The notes under the pieces are model-generated. The model searched no databases. It was not told where the DNA came from and saw only the letters and a program-made list of their open reading frames with translations. Made by a program: the position numbers and the translations under genes. From contig CM056556.1 of assembly GCA_029721515.1 (NCBI GenBank), forward strand, positions 10,498,098 to 10,562,097: a stretch of DNA of 64,000 bases, given 5' to 3'. Positions 24,936 through 36,600 of this stretch are shown here, piece by piece. The stretch is from Synanceia verrucosa. Taxonomy: Eukaryota; Chordata; Actinopteri; Perciformes; Synanceiidae. How positions within the stretch are numbered: position 1 is the first letter of the stretch; the number at the start of each line of letters is the position of its first letter.

Positions 24936-26334
24936 ACATATTTTTATTTTTTATTTTTTTTCAGTGAAATGTGAACATTAAAAACCATTTGGATTTGATT
25001 TGACTGTTGTTAGGACCAAACAATGAAAATAATCTCTAGTTGACGTAATTATGCATGTTGGTTAAGATTCATGCAGATGTCTCTCTTTTCTGACTCCAAA
25101 CCTAATGAAAGGGGGAGTCTTTGGTGCACCCAAGAGCTCTATTGGCACCATTATTGCCATTATTGGGACACCATTCTTATTTGGGTGAACAGCAGCTGAG
25201 CCTGGGGTAGTGTGTGGTTTAGGGATTAACAAGACTAAAAGTATAAAACCTTTTCAGAAGCCTGCAATGTTCATTACACCTTGCAGCACAAAAGCGTTAG
25301 ACTAAGCAAACAACGTTCCAAAAGCTGTACCATTGTAGTATTGTCCTTCTGGTGGCAAAAGAGAAAAGACGATTGGGTCATTAAAATGAAATGGGCCTGT
25401 CCTCTTGGGAGTCTGTGCTCAGAAAATGTCTCTTTCTTCACCCGGTTACTTTCATCTCAGAGTATACCAGAATGCTTCATTCACATGTTACAAAGGTAAA
25501 TTTCAGGTAAATTTCTGGCCTGATGTTGACTTTTCAATGTATATCTATGGTAAATGATTATTAGTGAATGTAGGACAGTTTTCAGCTAAAAAAAAAAAAA
25601 ACATTTTTAATGTCATAAACAACAGGCTTGCCTGTGGGATAATCCGCTGTGGCATTACGTCCTGAGATGAACTTGTAAACACAGTTGTGTACATCTGTGC
25701 CCCATTGATTTTTTTTTTTTTTTTTTCCCTAACAAAAGCAGGGGACAGAGAAAGCGGTTAGCAAGAGGTTGAACAGCAGTATGCATGTTCATGCCCTTGT
25801 GCTTCCCTTCGAGTTTCCCTTTGGGAACTAAAACCCATAACCTCTATGAATGATATTGTAGTCCAGATGATCATTGTGGACTCACTCAGTCCAGTTATAG
25901 CTTTACAGGCAATCACACTGTCCATCATACAGTGTATATGTCGTAAGAATGAGAACAAGATATGGATTCAGTCTTTTGAGATATGAAAGGTCCACCTGCT
26001 TGTGTCACACAAAGGCTCAGGGCATTACTGGTGTTGAGTTGTATGAGTTACCTCAGTAATGCTTTATGAGCCGTGTGACATCACAGTGACCACCGGTGTT
26101 GCCATTCTTTACAGTGAGAAACAAGTTGTCATTAGGTTTAATGAAACATTGTCATCCCGCAAATAGTATTTCAAAATACATTTAGTTATGATGTTGTGTT
26201 TAGATGAAAAACGGAACACAAGGAGTTGATCTATGAGGTGTTTCACTGCTATTTGTTTTTCTAAAATGGTTATTCCTTGATGCAAATAGGTTTTAAAGGC
26301 ACTTAGTGAGGAAATACTCATGTGTAAGTACAAT
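24936..26334. other. Non-coding stretch, nothing recognised
   Basis: Contains a poly-T run at about 25710-25727 and a poly-A run near 25590-25602. No gene or element seen. Confidence 0.45.
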
Positions 26335-26342
26335 ATTTGCAT
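26335..26342. repeat. 8-bp target duplication of hAT MITE, left
   Basis: ATTTGCAT, repeated exactly at 26561-26568 on the other side of the element. Confidence 0.88.
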
Positions 26343-26560
26343 TGGCTGCACAATTTTGGCCAAAATGATAATCATGATTAGTCATGATGATGATGATGAT
26401 GATGTCATGATTATTCATTGATTTTTGGGACAACTTATATTTATTGCTCTTTTATATAAAGTTTCTACCTGGCAACTTTTCTGCTAATTAATACATTTTG
26501 CATCAAAGTATGATGGCATGATATCTTTGTGATTAATATTTGATTAATTGTTGAGGCTTA
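26343..26560. mobile_element. hAT-type MITE, 218 bp
   Basis: The left end TGGCTGCACAATTTTGG and the right end, reversed, TAAGCCTCAACAATTAATC correspond to the fish MITE family whose ends read GGGCTGCACGATTA. A perfect 8-bp duplication (ATTTGCAT) flanks it, which fixes both boundaries and the hAT type. The interior has AT-rich GATAATCATGATTA words and a (GAT)n run at about 26384-26404. No coding capacity. Confidence 0.82.
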
Positions 26561-26568
26561 ATTTGCAT

Positions 26569-29500
26569 GTAAGCGACATAATGTTGGTGAGCAGATGCAT
26601 CAGACTCATCAGAATTTGTCACATGATACAACACTTGATTGGGCACCTGATCTGATCAGTGTTTTATTAATGCAAGATACAATATTTCTGGTTATAAAGG
26701 AAGAGTAGGACAAAGAGAAAGCTAAACAGTGTGGTTGGGTATGGGTACATATTCATTCATTGGTACTGTACATGACAAAGCCTTTGCAATATTAGTTAAC
26801 ATGAGGGCAAAACCTCGTCATGTTTTATAATCATTGCTCCACTTTACAGTGTTTTTTTTTTTTTACACTTGTGAAGTATTGCTGTTGTTCACCAGTTTCA
26901 GCTGAAGAACCTTTCTGCTAAGTGAAACCAGGCCCTCGGGTTTAAAAAAAAAAATAGTAAAAAAGAAAAGAAGTTCACTGTGGTCCAAGGTCAGTGACCT
27001 GCTCTGTAGCTGTCTCTATTCCACCTCAGGGCACCTGCTAATGTCAGCCCTCTTTTAGATTCCCCAAATCGTGGCTTGCCACTGGTTATTTTCAGCTGCA
27101 ATAAGTGATCCCAGTGACCCCAGAGGTCTGACACACTGCTTTTTTTTAGCTAGAAGTCAAATGCCATAGCATTGCCTCTGGATCAAAGCCTTCAAAGTCA
27201 AACTCTACTTAGGCATCCATTGAAATAAGAGCTCCAAGCCCAGTTAAGTGTGCAGAGCCAGAGCGAGCTCATGGCTTGACTTTGCCTCACAGTACAGCCA
27301 AGTGGTGGACTAACATATGCACATGTGCAAACACACAACACAAACAAATGTATTCTTTTCATTTCTTTGAACTATATTGCACCTAAGAATGAGCCACATC
27401 AGACTGGTGTGACCAGGTGCCAACAAGCCACAGACAGTATATATTAGTATGTGGGACAATGAGGGACATGTTACCACAATGAGGGTAGTTTAGCTTTAGA
27501 TACAATGTCCATCTAACCCTAAAAAATACAATATAAACAGTTCAATTGATACTATTAACCTGTAAATACCAATACAATGAACTACTAATGCAGGTTGTGC
27601 ACTAAAACCAAATATGTTTGGTTTTGAATGGATTTTTCCCACACTTCCCTTAAATAAAACATGTCTTTGTTGGATAGTTTGCATCCATGCATCTACAAAA
27701 TGTACTGTATATTATGATTTGAAGTGGCATGCTATATGTATCACAGAGGATGTGAATTAAAAAATAACTCAAGATAAACTTTCTGGGATTTATTTTTCCA
27801 GTGGCTTTATCCATGACTGAATACGTTCCCAGATTTGTTATTGCTGCTAATCAAATGTGGGACATTGTCTCAGTTTGCAGGGATGCATCAATTGTGATGA
27901 AAATACTGTACAGTCCTGCACAAAGCAGGACTCCTGGTCACCCTATGTCAGTCGTAGTAGTCGACCTCCACTGGTGTGAAACTGTTCACGGTGGGGTCAG
28001 TCAGTTTTATTTCAGATACACACTCTCAACCATGCTGACATAGTACAGAACCTGTTTTTTACAGTTTTGAAAATATGACACAGTTGTTTATAAATTATGG
28101 AAGGGAGACGGGGGACAGATATTGTACTCTGTTCCTTCCATTCTCTCACCTAATCCTGGTCGTGTCCACTTCCTTTTCCTGTTCCCGACATTGCTGTACA
28201 ACCCCTCCCCCACCTGACAGGATGCAAAGTCTGGCCTCTCAGCAGATAATGTGACGCACACGTGTGCTAGCGGAAGACGAGGCCATGAGCCACAAAGGTC
28301 CACTCCGGGTCCCGGATTATGATAAGATCAGGAAGCACAGAAAGGAAGAGGTGTCTGCAGGAAGCTGGCAGTCCTGTGAAGGCCTCAGAGAGAATCACAC
28401 TTATCTTTCTGAGAAGCCCGGGTGTCACCCAGACGAACATGATGTTCAAGGAGAACGGGTGACACAGGCATTTTTTTTTTTATTGTTGTCATCACGTTAT
28501 TGCGTATGTTGCTTAGCCACTGGAAGATTCTCGCCAATGTCTGTACATCAGTGCTGCTGTCTAAGCCCTGGTCATGTTGTTGGGTTTGTGTGTTGAACTA
28601 AAACTTGGCCTTTCTTTATTAATCACTGACAGAAAATGGACTACATGAAGACAACATAAATTGAGCCCCCTTAAGTGGAGTGATACTGATGAAAATTCTG
28701 TCCTTAAAAGCATAATCCCAGCGGAGACAGCTCTAAATAAATGTTAAGGTTGGAAAGTCCAGATGGTCTTTAAGAACGTATTCCCAGCCATAAGCACTCC
28801 TGATTTATGAGATTCTCTAATAGTATCTCTGTTCTGATCTGGCTTTCTTTCACCCTGCTCTCCTCTGAAGCTTTACACTCATCAGGTTCTCCCGGCTCTG
28901 TCGTTAATCCTCAAGTACAAAGGAAAGTATGGCTGTAGAAAATTAGGGATTTTTTTCCCCCTCTCTCCTTTTTCTTCTGTACTGAAACTCCTGCTGTCTG
29001 ATGAATGATAAACTGATGAGCAGACTTAATCCAGGAGAACTGCCCCCTGCTGCTTCACTTTACATTCCTCAAACAGATGTAGTCCGTGGAGAAAATTTGC
29101 CATGAAATTGGGAGCTGGTTGGTGAAGAATTCCTCACATGACGCTGCACTGACTGAGCATATACAACTGACCCCCCATGCCTGCAAGTGACATTCCTAGT
29201 TTTTGTCATAGAGTGAGAGTGGGTGGGCTGTGAGAGCTCATATGTCGGCCTCAGCAGCTCCATGTAAATGTTGTGTGTATGATTTCAAAGCATATATGAC
29301 TGTTATTCATCACCAGCCCCAGAGGAGTTTAAGTGACCCTCAAGTGTAACACAGCAGCAGCTCAAATACAATTGTCTTTTAAGACTTGTCTTGACCTTTG
29401 AATTTCATTTATTTTAAAAAATATTCTACATAGTTTGGGATTTAATGTTAATTTTTTTTCCTTTTTTCTTTCATTTGTTTATATCTACTTATATCTTCAT

Positions 29501-29756
29501 ATTTAGATGATGGAGTCCACCATGTTGCTCTGTCATGTTTATATAGTCGCTCAGAACAGCCAAACCAAACACTGCTTCTTTGCAACCTCACCTGCTAGAT
29601 ACCACGTAATCCAACACACTGGTTCTTAAACTGAAACAACAAGCTTTCCATTCTTAACCAGAGCACTTTTACTGGCTAAATCTCACTGCGCACAGGATTT
29701 AATGATGCAAACTGTACCCTCTGATGTCAAAGTCCTGCCCTTTCTACCAACCCTGA
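26569..29756. other. Non-coding stretch, no gene recognised
   Basis: Poly-T near 26851-26862 and poly-A near 26944-26954. Around 28260-28420 a plus-strand frame of charged composition begins at 28264 (110 codons), but it shows no known domain and runs into a poly-T stretch near 28471, so I do not call a gene. Segments 26990-27290 and 28640-29240 are of mixed composition. Confidence 0.42.
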
Positions 29757-29840
29757 ATATTTATTCTGAACCTACACTGTGAGTCTATACAGTGTAGGTT
29801 CACCTACATATTTATTCTGAACCTACACTGTGAGTCTATA
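29757..29840. repeat. 33-bp direct duplication around a perfect hairpin
   Basis: The 33 bases at 29757-29789 recur exactly at 29808-29840. Between them, 29789-29801 is the exact reverse complement of 29768-29780 with an 8-base loop, giving a 13-bp stem. So one short word occurs three times within 84 bp, twice forward and once inverted. Confidence 0.95.
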
Positions 29841-29864
29841 AACTTGCGGTTCTAACATTCAGTC

Positions 29865-29865
29865 T

Positions 29866-29898
<33 letters not shown>

Positions 29899-29935
29899 CT
29901 ACACATATACGTACATATATATGTGTGTATATATA
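29865..29935. repeat. (CA)n followed by CA/TA-rich tract
   Basis: Fourteen CA units (29865-29893) pass into ATAT/ACAT sequence with a TACGTA palindrome and end near 29935. Confidence 0.9.
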
Positions 29936-30289
29936 TTAGAGCGGAAGAGAGAGAGCAAGTGTCTGATTCTGTGTCATTGTTATTTAGAAGGGAAAATACT
30001 TCCCACTTCTCTTCAGGCCTGTGTTCACAGAGACCTTCTAAGGCTTGGCATCAGTTAGTGTTTCAGTGTTCCTGTGGTCTCAGCACCAGCATGGAACTTT
30101 AGCCCCTGGCTGTACAGATGACAGTTTATTATGATCTCTCTGACAGGGTGTGCACCCTGAGGGACTGGGAGCTCATACTCTCATGAACACACACACACAC
30201 TCCTACTGTCTTTGCCATCCCTGCACCGGCTGCCATTCATGCATGCTTTCCTCTCTCATATTTCCCTGTTCACTCATCATATGATTCTT

Positions 30290-30310
30290 AAAAAAAAAAA
30301 AAAAAAAAAA
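30290..30310. repeat. Poly-A tract
   Basis: Twenty-one A residues in a row. No retroposon body or target duplication was recognised on either side, so it is listed as a simple repeat. Confidence 0.9.
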
Positions 30311-30558
30311 TCTGTTCCCTGTTGGTCCTTTGTCTCCCCCTTGATGCAATTTCTATAGACAAACAACAGAGAAATAAGTGCTGCATGATGCAGTGAGGCT
30401 ACGTTCACATTGTGCTTTAGCCCCATATTTTCTTCTTATTTTAGGTTTCTCAAAGTGTGCAGTGTAAATGCATAGAAGTGTTTAGAACACTACGCAATTC
30501 AAGGTAGATCCAATAATGAAAAAGATGTTTTTTTTTAAGGCAAATACACACCTTTAGG

Positions 30559-30834
30559 CAACAGGGGATATCTCTTAGTGCTGGATTATTTCTCTTGCAG
30601 TGAACATGTGACATTTTGTCTATTGTGCTGTTTCACAGGCATCTGTTTAGGAAAGTAGAGTTCAATTAGAGTTGAGTATTTTCTGTTGCAAAAACTGTAA
30701 CATAATAAAATATTTGTTTTCAGTTTGCAGGTATTAAAAAAAACTATAAACAGTATCCTGTATATATAATATAATGCTTGTTATGTAGCCTTTTGCAGAA
30801 TACCAGTGCTATTTTGCAGGTCTGCATCACATAG
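30559..30834 (+). repeat. Diverged repeat pair, copy A
   Basis: Shares an ordered series of words with 31910-32186: CAACAGG, GTGCTGGATTATT, CTGTTTAG, TTCTGTTGCAAAA, AGGTATTAAAAA against AGGTGTTAAAAA, GTATCCT, and TCTGC/TCACATA near the end. The order and spacing are kept with small gaps, so this is a real, old duplication in the same orientation. Whether it is a local tandem copy or two members of an interspersed family is not clear. Confidence 0.72.
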
Positions 30835-31909
30835 TTTAGTTACATGAGACATCAAATTACTTCCATTACTTTTCTCCAGCGGGGCTGTGATGTCGACAGG
30901 TCAGAATAATATTTCTGCTCTTGGACTGTCTTGTTTTGCAGCATGTTCGCTGCCTTTTTCTGCCTTCTTCTCCAGGTTAACTTTGACTCGAAGACATGTT
31001 TTTGAAACCACTGGGACGCTGCTGTGAGTAAAGCTGTCTTAAGCATATCTGATGTTGTGACTGGGGCGTTTACATGTGGTGTATGCTGTAGTTCTGGCAC
31101 AGAAACCTTGTGACCCACTGTGACCTGAAGCCAACATTACAGCCAATAATAAAGGAGAAAGAAAAGGATTTAGTCCAAGCTTGGTACCATTTTACAGCCT
31201 CTCTCTATCAGCTGATGAACGAGGAGATGATTGTGTGCCATCTGGTTTGAAAACTGTTCCAGTGCAAAAATCAATAGTCAATCAAAATAAATAATAATCT
31301 GACCACAATATGTTAATTACCTTTACTAATTCACCTAAAAGTAGAATTATTAAGTAAGCTAAAGACAATAAATGAAGAATTTCTGACACCTTCTGCCCTT
31401 CTCTGTTGTTTGGGTAACATCACCAGAGCTCTAAAGCTAAGCAAACACCAACCTCAATCTACTAGAATATCTTCACCTGTTTAGCAACAGGAACACACCT
31501 GATGTGTATTTAACACAAAAGGATATTCGCTTTAAACTGCTCTCCATCACATTCATCTCATTATGTATGACGTGCTGAGCGCGCTCGTAAAAAGAAACAT
31601 TGGAAGCATCATGCGCCTTGAAAAACCTTGCAATGACCATTTACTTATACCGCTGACACGAGATTTAAATGGCAATTCTTATGCCGTAAAGCTGTTATGC
31701 GCCTCGTGTTCAGTATTTCTGGCATACTAAGTATACCCATGTTACCCATAATTTCTAATAAAGCTATAATATTGGATGGGATTATTCTTCTGGGCTGTAT
31801 GTCTAGCTCAGTGTGTACTGTCCTGCATGAGTGGAATTCACATCAGCCTTTACTGACCATGCTGTCACACTGTGTTACTCAAAGACAGATTTTAGACCAT
31901 AGCACATGT
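30835..31909. other. Non-coding stretch between the two repeat copies
   Basis: No gene or element recognised. The minus-strand frame at 30852-31118 (88 codons) has no known domain. Confidence 0.4.
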
Positions 31910-32186
31910 CAACAGGCGACATCTCTTTGTAGTGCTGGATTATTTTTCTCATCGTAAACAATGGAAAAGACAAGATGTCTGTTTAGAGAAGTAGTGGCTA
32001 ATCATATTTGATTATATTCTGTTGCAAAACTGTAATTTCCTGTTTTTACAGGTGTTAAAAAGAATTAGTAGTTATATATACTGTATCCTATGTAGTGTAA
32101 TACTAAATGCATATGGCTATAATGGATGTTATTGTGATGGCTTGGGCCTCTAATGTGTAAAATTTGCAAGTCTGCCTCACATAATC
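31910..32186 (+). repeat. Diverged repeat pair, copy B
   Basis: Matches 30559-30834 in the same orientation about 1,350 bp downstream, with a short deletion after the first third relative to copy A. Confidence 0.72.
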
Positions 32187-33087
32187 TATTTGCAATGTAA
32201 CTAATAAACTGTAAATATTTAGGACAGGGGTGTGTACAATATACTGTATGATCCTATGACATCAAGAGCCATGCTATTTAGTTGAAACACAATTTTGTCT
32301 ATGTATGCATAAAGAACACCTGAGAGATAAATATGAAAATGCTCCTCTGCTAAAAACATAGTACTGTGTACAGGATTATATTTCTACAGTCTTCCCTTAC
32401 AACAACGATGTTCTACACAGCAGCTTTCAGTTGTGCTGCACAGGTGCACTGTTCAAGACAAAGGACCCATAACGGTGCTAAATTGCACTTTTATTTAGCG
32501 TGTAGATTCTAGTGCTCTGTCACCTTTTGCCCCCCTCTCTCGCTAACATCCTTTGGGGTTTTGTTCACCTCTCATACTTTGCTGTCATTGTCTTGATGTT
32601 TTTGTCAGTTTGAGTCTGGAGGGCATCAGAACAGCAGGTTTGTCCTGAGCCTCTCAGTTCTGTCTGCGCTTTTCATTACAAACAGCATCCGACCTACTAT
32701 TTCAGGAAAGGCGACACACAGACTCGTATGGAGGCAGAATCGGCTGTAAAAGTTATGACTGGTAACCTTGTCCGCCCATGGTCATGGGTCACTTGGCAAG
32801 TGCACGCTGGAATTCGCCTCACTAGGAAAGCCCTTTCCAAGAGTAGTAGAGTGAGTGAGAGGAGCTGGGCAGAGAGGTGAAAGTGAGAGACAAAGCACAC
32901 TGTGAACACAGAGGGAACTGTCTGAAAGGTTTGCATGTTTTCAAGCATTTCATGTAGTAGGAATGTTGACAGAACCACACCAGTAGTTTATTGTCTAATG
33001 TTTTTTTTAATGTTGTATTGTTGGTTTGTATTAAGAAATCTAACAAGAATCTAACTTGAACCTGGGGTTGTGTTGTACAGTAAAAGC
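32187..33087. other. Non-coding stretch, nothing recognised
   Basis: Frames of 93 and 101 codons on the minus strand overlap each other and show no domain. No repeats seen. Confidence 0.4.
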
Positions 33088-33620
33088 TGAAACGATGAGT
33101 CCATGAATTAACGAAATAGATCAACAAAAAATTAATTGGTTTTCAAGCAAAAATGTAATAAAAAAAAAACATGCTGTTTCTACAGTAGCTCCTTAAATGT
33201 GAGTATTTGAAGCTTTTATTAACTGTATGCGATGCCAAAATGAATATTTTGGAGTTAGAATGGAATGGAATGGAATAGAACTTCATTGTCATTTAGGCAG
33301 ATTAGCTTGCTCTTTTCTATTTAGCACCAAAACATGAAATAGACAGTATATGTGGCATATAAAAATAGAATAGAATAACAATGGTATTAAAAAAAGTAGG
33401 TTTTGAGATGAATATGTACACACTACAGTTGACAACGGTATTAATGACAGAATAGAATATGACAGCTATTTACAGTTTTTTACATAGTGGTGGGTTTGTG
33501 ACAATTTAAATATGTCACGTTAGGTTTAGGGAATTACGGAACATAATTTAAATAAAACGAAATAATGAAATTGAAGCTTTTTTGACTTTATCACTATTTT
33601 GATGTCAAATTGCCCTTTTT
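33088..33620. mobile_element. Degraded MITE split by a LINE 3' tail
   Basis: The left part (GCTGAAACGATGAG, then AAATGTGAGTATTTGAAGC and GAATATTTTGGAGTT) follows the plan of a common fish MITE that begins GCTGAAACGATTAGTC. Its right part seems to resume near 33500-33605 (TTTAGGGAATTACGG, TTTATCACTATTTTGATGTC). Between them, from about 33256, lies different sequence starting with three to four GGAAT units and GAACTTCATTGTCATT, which is the reversed 3' end of a fish LINE or LINE-dependent SINE. Boundaries are approximate and the family match is from memory. Confidence 0.5.
33256..33380 (-). mobile_element. LINE-type 3' tail fragment
   Basis: Read on the minus strand it ends AATGACAATGAAGTTC followed by tandem TATTCCATTCC units, the usual 3' terminus of several fish non-LTR elements. 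The 5' limit is uncertain; A/T-rich AATAGAATAGAATAAC near 33365 may belong to it. Confidence 0.4.
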
Positions 33621-36600
33621 AATGTTTCTAGAAATTTACACTAAGATAGAGATGAATATGGTAGTTTAGTGCTTTAGTTACCTCTCATATCACCAGCGCT
33701 ATCCCCTTGACCTGCGCACTTCATTACAGCTATAAATTATAATGCATATAACAGACATACTGTAAAGTTATGTAACATCTTCAACTCAAGCTGTGGCTTG
33801 AAGAAAGACAATGGCTTTTTGTATTTACTCTCATTTCCTTCCCTAATTGAGTCACAGACTAAAGTGAAGCAATACAAAGGCTTTTTTGTTAGCTACAAGA
33901 AACACCTATCCAAACACATTGTGCAAGGGCATGCTGGAGCAATTAATAACCCTCTGAGGCTGGCCAGTTGCAGGCTTGTTCAAGTGTAGTCAATTTCAGC
34001 CGGTAGGTCAACCCAGTCTGGAATGCCTAATAAATATTGAAATAATCAGGAAGATAATTACTGAGCTATTTTGGTTGTTTTAGGGTTCTGGACATGTGCA
34101 GAAAATTCATCACATTTGTCTGGAAATGGTTGGGTATGGACTAATGTGTGTTTTATTTAATCTTTAAAGTCTCCATTTCAACAATTAGACATAAATAAAC
34201 AGCAGGTATCCTATATGGCCAACAACACAGTAAGCACCAAATATTAGAGGCCTACATTATGTTACATTAACCTTGTCACCACAAAATATAATGTTCCCAG
34301 TTCCCTGGTGTCAACATCTAATGTAAGTGAAAGAAGAATCCCACTCAGTTATACAGTCCCATATGAGCATACTTAAAGACGTCTCCCCTGACATGCTCTT
34401 GAGATATGGCAGTCCTCCTGGCAGGTCGCTTGATTAACCACCACGGTCCTGAATGTGTTATGAAATGATACAGCTTTCCTTTCTGCAGAGATGATCTGTT
34501 GGTTCTGTAGGTGTTAGTTATTTCCCTATGTTTTCCACAGCTTCCACCCATTAACACGTAACACTTAGGAGATCGCTGGGTAAATGATCGACTCGCATGA
34601 CAGTTATGGGTCTCTGGCTGCAGATGACGGGGTGCTTTAAAGGCGTAGTAAATTATTTTGAAAGTAAAAGCAAAGCCGGGCGGGTGCAGGGAGTAAGCAT
34701 GCCATTAACATTCTCTCTATTAGGATATACATGCTACACATTTCATTTAGTTGACATTTGTGTGGGCTTCTACAATTAAGGAAATATGAGGCTTCTCTCC
34801 AAACGTTGCAAAGCCGTGCTTGAACAACGCAGGAGCTGTTCGAGGGCTTGAAAACAAGGTTTAAAATGGTTAATTGGAGCAGTGAGGGTTTTATTGAGGA
34901 GCTGTCTTTTGTTGCATGCTTTCCCAACCCTTTGACCCACAGGCACACACCTGGTATTGGGTCAGGTTACAGCCAGGCTGCAAGGCTTGCAGGTCAAGAC
35001 CTAGTGTTTCACAGAACCGTAATCCCTTGCATGGCAACATATTTGACTGAAGGGCTGGATCTGCACACTTCCACACTTCATACTTGGGGGAAAAAGTACA
35101 GCACCATCTCTTTTGCTTGCCTGTCCCCTTCTCCTGTCTTTTCTCCCACTCCCTTCACAAAGTGATGATTTAACACGTGGAGGATGTTGAAGGGGTTTTG
35201 TGGAGCATTAACCTGCTGTGATTTATGAGCTGGCTGAATTATGAGGAGTACGTTTCGTCTTTAAATGTTTGTGTGTGTGGGATGGTGAGGGAAAGAAAGT
35301 GTGCCGCTTCATGTAGCTTTCTTTTTCATTTAGGAACCCCTGACTGAGATATGAATCTTAATAGATCAGGGTTTAGCACTCAATACTTGGAAATAAGCTT
35401 GAGAGACGTTACTATGACAGTTTGACTGTGATATCACATGTTTTAATTGAGCAATCAAGTCATGTTTTTAGAAGAGAGAATTTATTTCTCTCATTTTTAT
35501 TCAGTGAAGCGCTGGAATATGGTGCAGTGTTTTCCTGGCTGCCTGTAGAGGTGAGAGAAAGGCTACTGAGCAGGAGCATTATGTGAAAACACACTCCTAC
35601 CAAGGCAGTACTTTGACCTGAGGCTGCATACTAATTACACCACACATTATCCTCCCAGGCAATGCAGCGATAAGCACACCAGGGGGAGCAGTTATACTGT
35701 TATTTTCATCCTGAATCTGAGAAACCAGGAGCTTGGAGTTCCCATCTTAGATGCTTTCACAAGCAATAGAATAGATATTTCTTGCATGATTACATAAATA
35801 AGCATGTTTCTACTGGAGACCTGCTTCACAGTTTGCCCAATTGCCCAGCCTCAAGTGGCCCCCGCTGCTCCCGTTTCAGAGGATTTCAGAGCGTAATCCT
35901 GCCTGACTCCTGAACAACATGCCCGTTCACACACTCTCCCAGCTTGTGCTGTTATGAAATTGGGCTCTGTGTCTATAGCCACAAGCAAAAACGATGGAAA
36001 CAATTAGATCTGTTCTGGATGTGAATACTGAGGGGAAGTTTATTTTTCTCTGTTAATTCTGCTCCCCGGTACACAATAATTGCCAGGCTGTCTTTGATAG
36101 GCTCTCCCCACAGCTGATTTACCAGTAACAGCAGTGGCCGTTTTAGTCCATTTTCCTCCACTTGTCAGCTTTTCATCTTTGTGAGCTGGTGTACACCCTT
36201 GTGGTTTATTGCAGCCACATTACTCAGCACGTCCATGCTGCCTGTCAAACAAAGAAAGAAGCACAATGAGCTGAGCTACTGTATGTTCGCCTCTCTGCAT
36301 CAGCAATCTTTAACAATTTCAACAACACAAGTCAATGTGCTGAGCTGATGTGCATTAACGTGTGACGAGGACGGCCGCCACGATGACAGCAAACAATAAC
36401 GAGACAAACCACAGCGACAACGAAACATTTAATACATCATGACAAGCAGTTATGTCAGTGGCTGGAGATACAACAACTTATTATACGAACTTTACTGTAC
36501 ATATACTCTACGGTGCACTAATATATGATGACTTGATGATTTTGCCTGGACTGAAACAAGCAGAGCACAGTGTATGGAAGGAATATAATTAATCATTTAA

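Noticed and set aside
24645..24981. Open frames of Tyr-Ile repeats on both strands
   Set aside because: They are produced wholly by the (AT)n array, and the same holds at 41580-41765, 41936-42295, 42344-42689 and 61501-61824.
28264..28596. Charged 110-codon frame that looks somewhat protein-like
   Set aside because: No family match in memory, no clear splice sites, and it reads through a poly-T run into hydrophobic nonsense.
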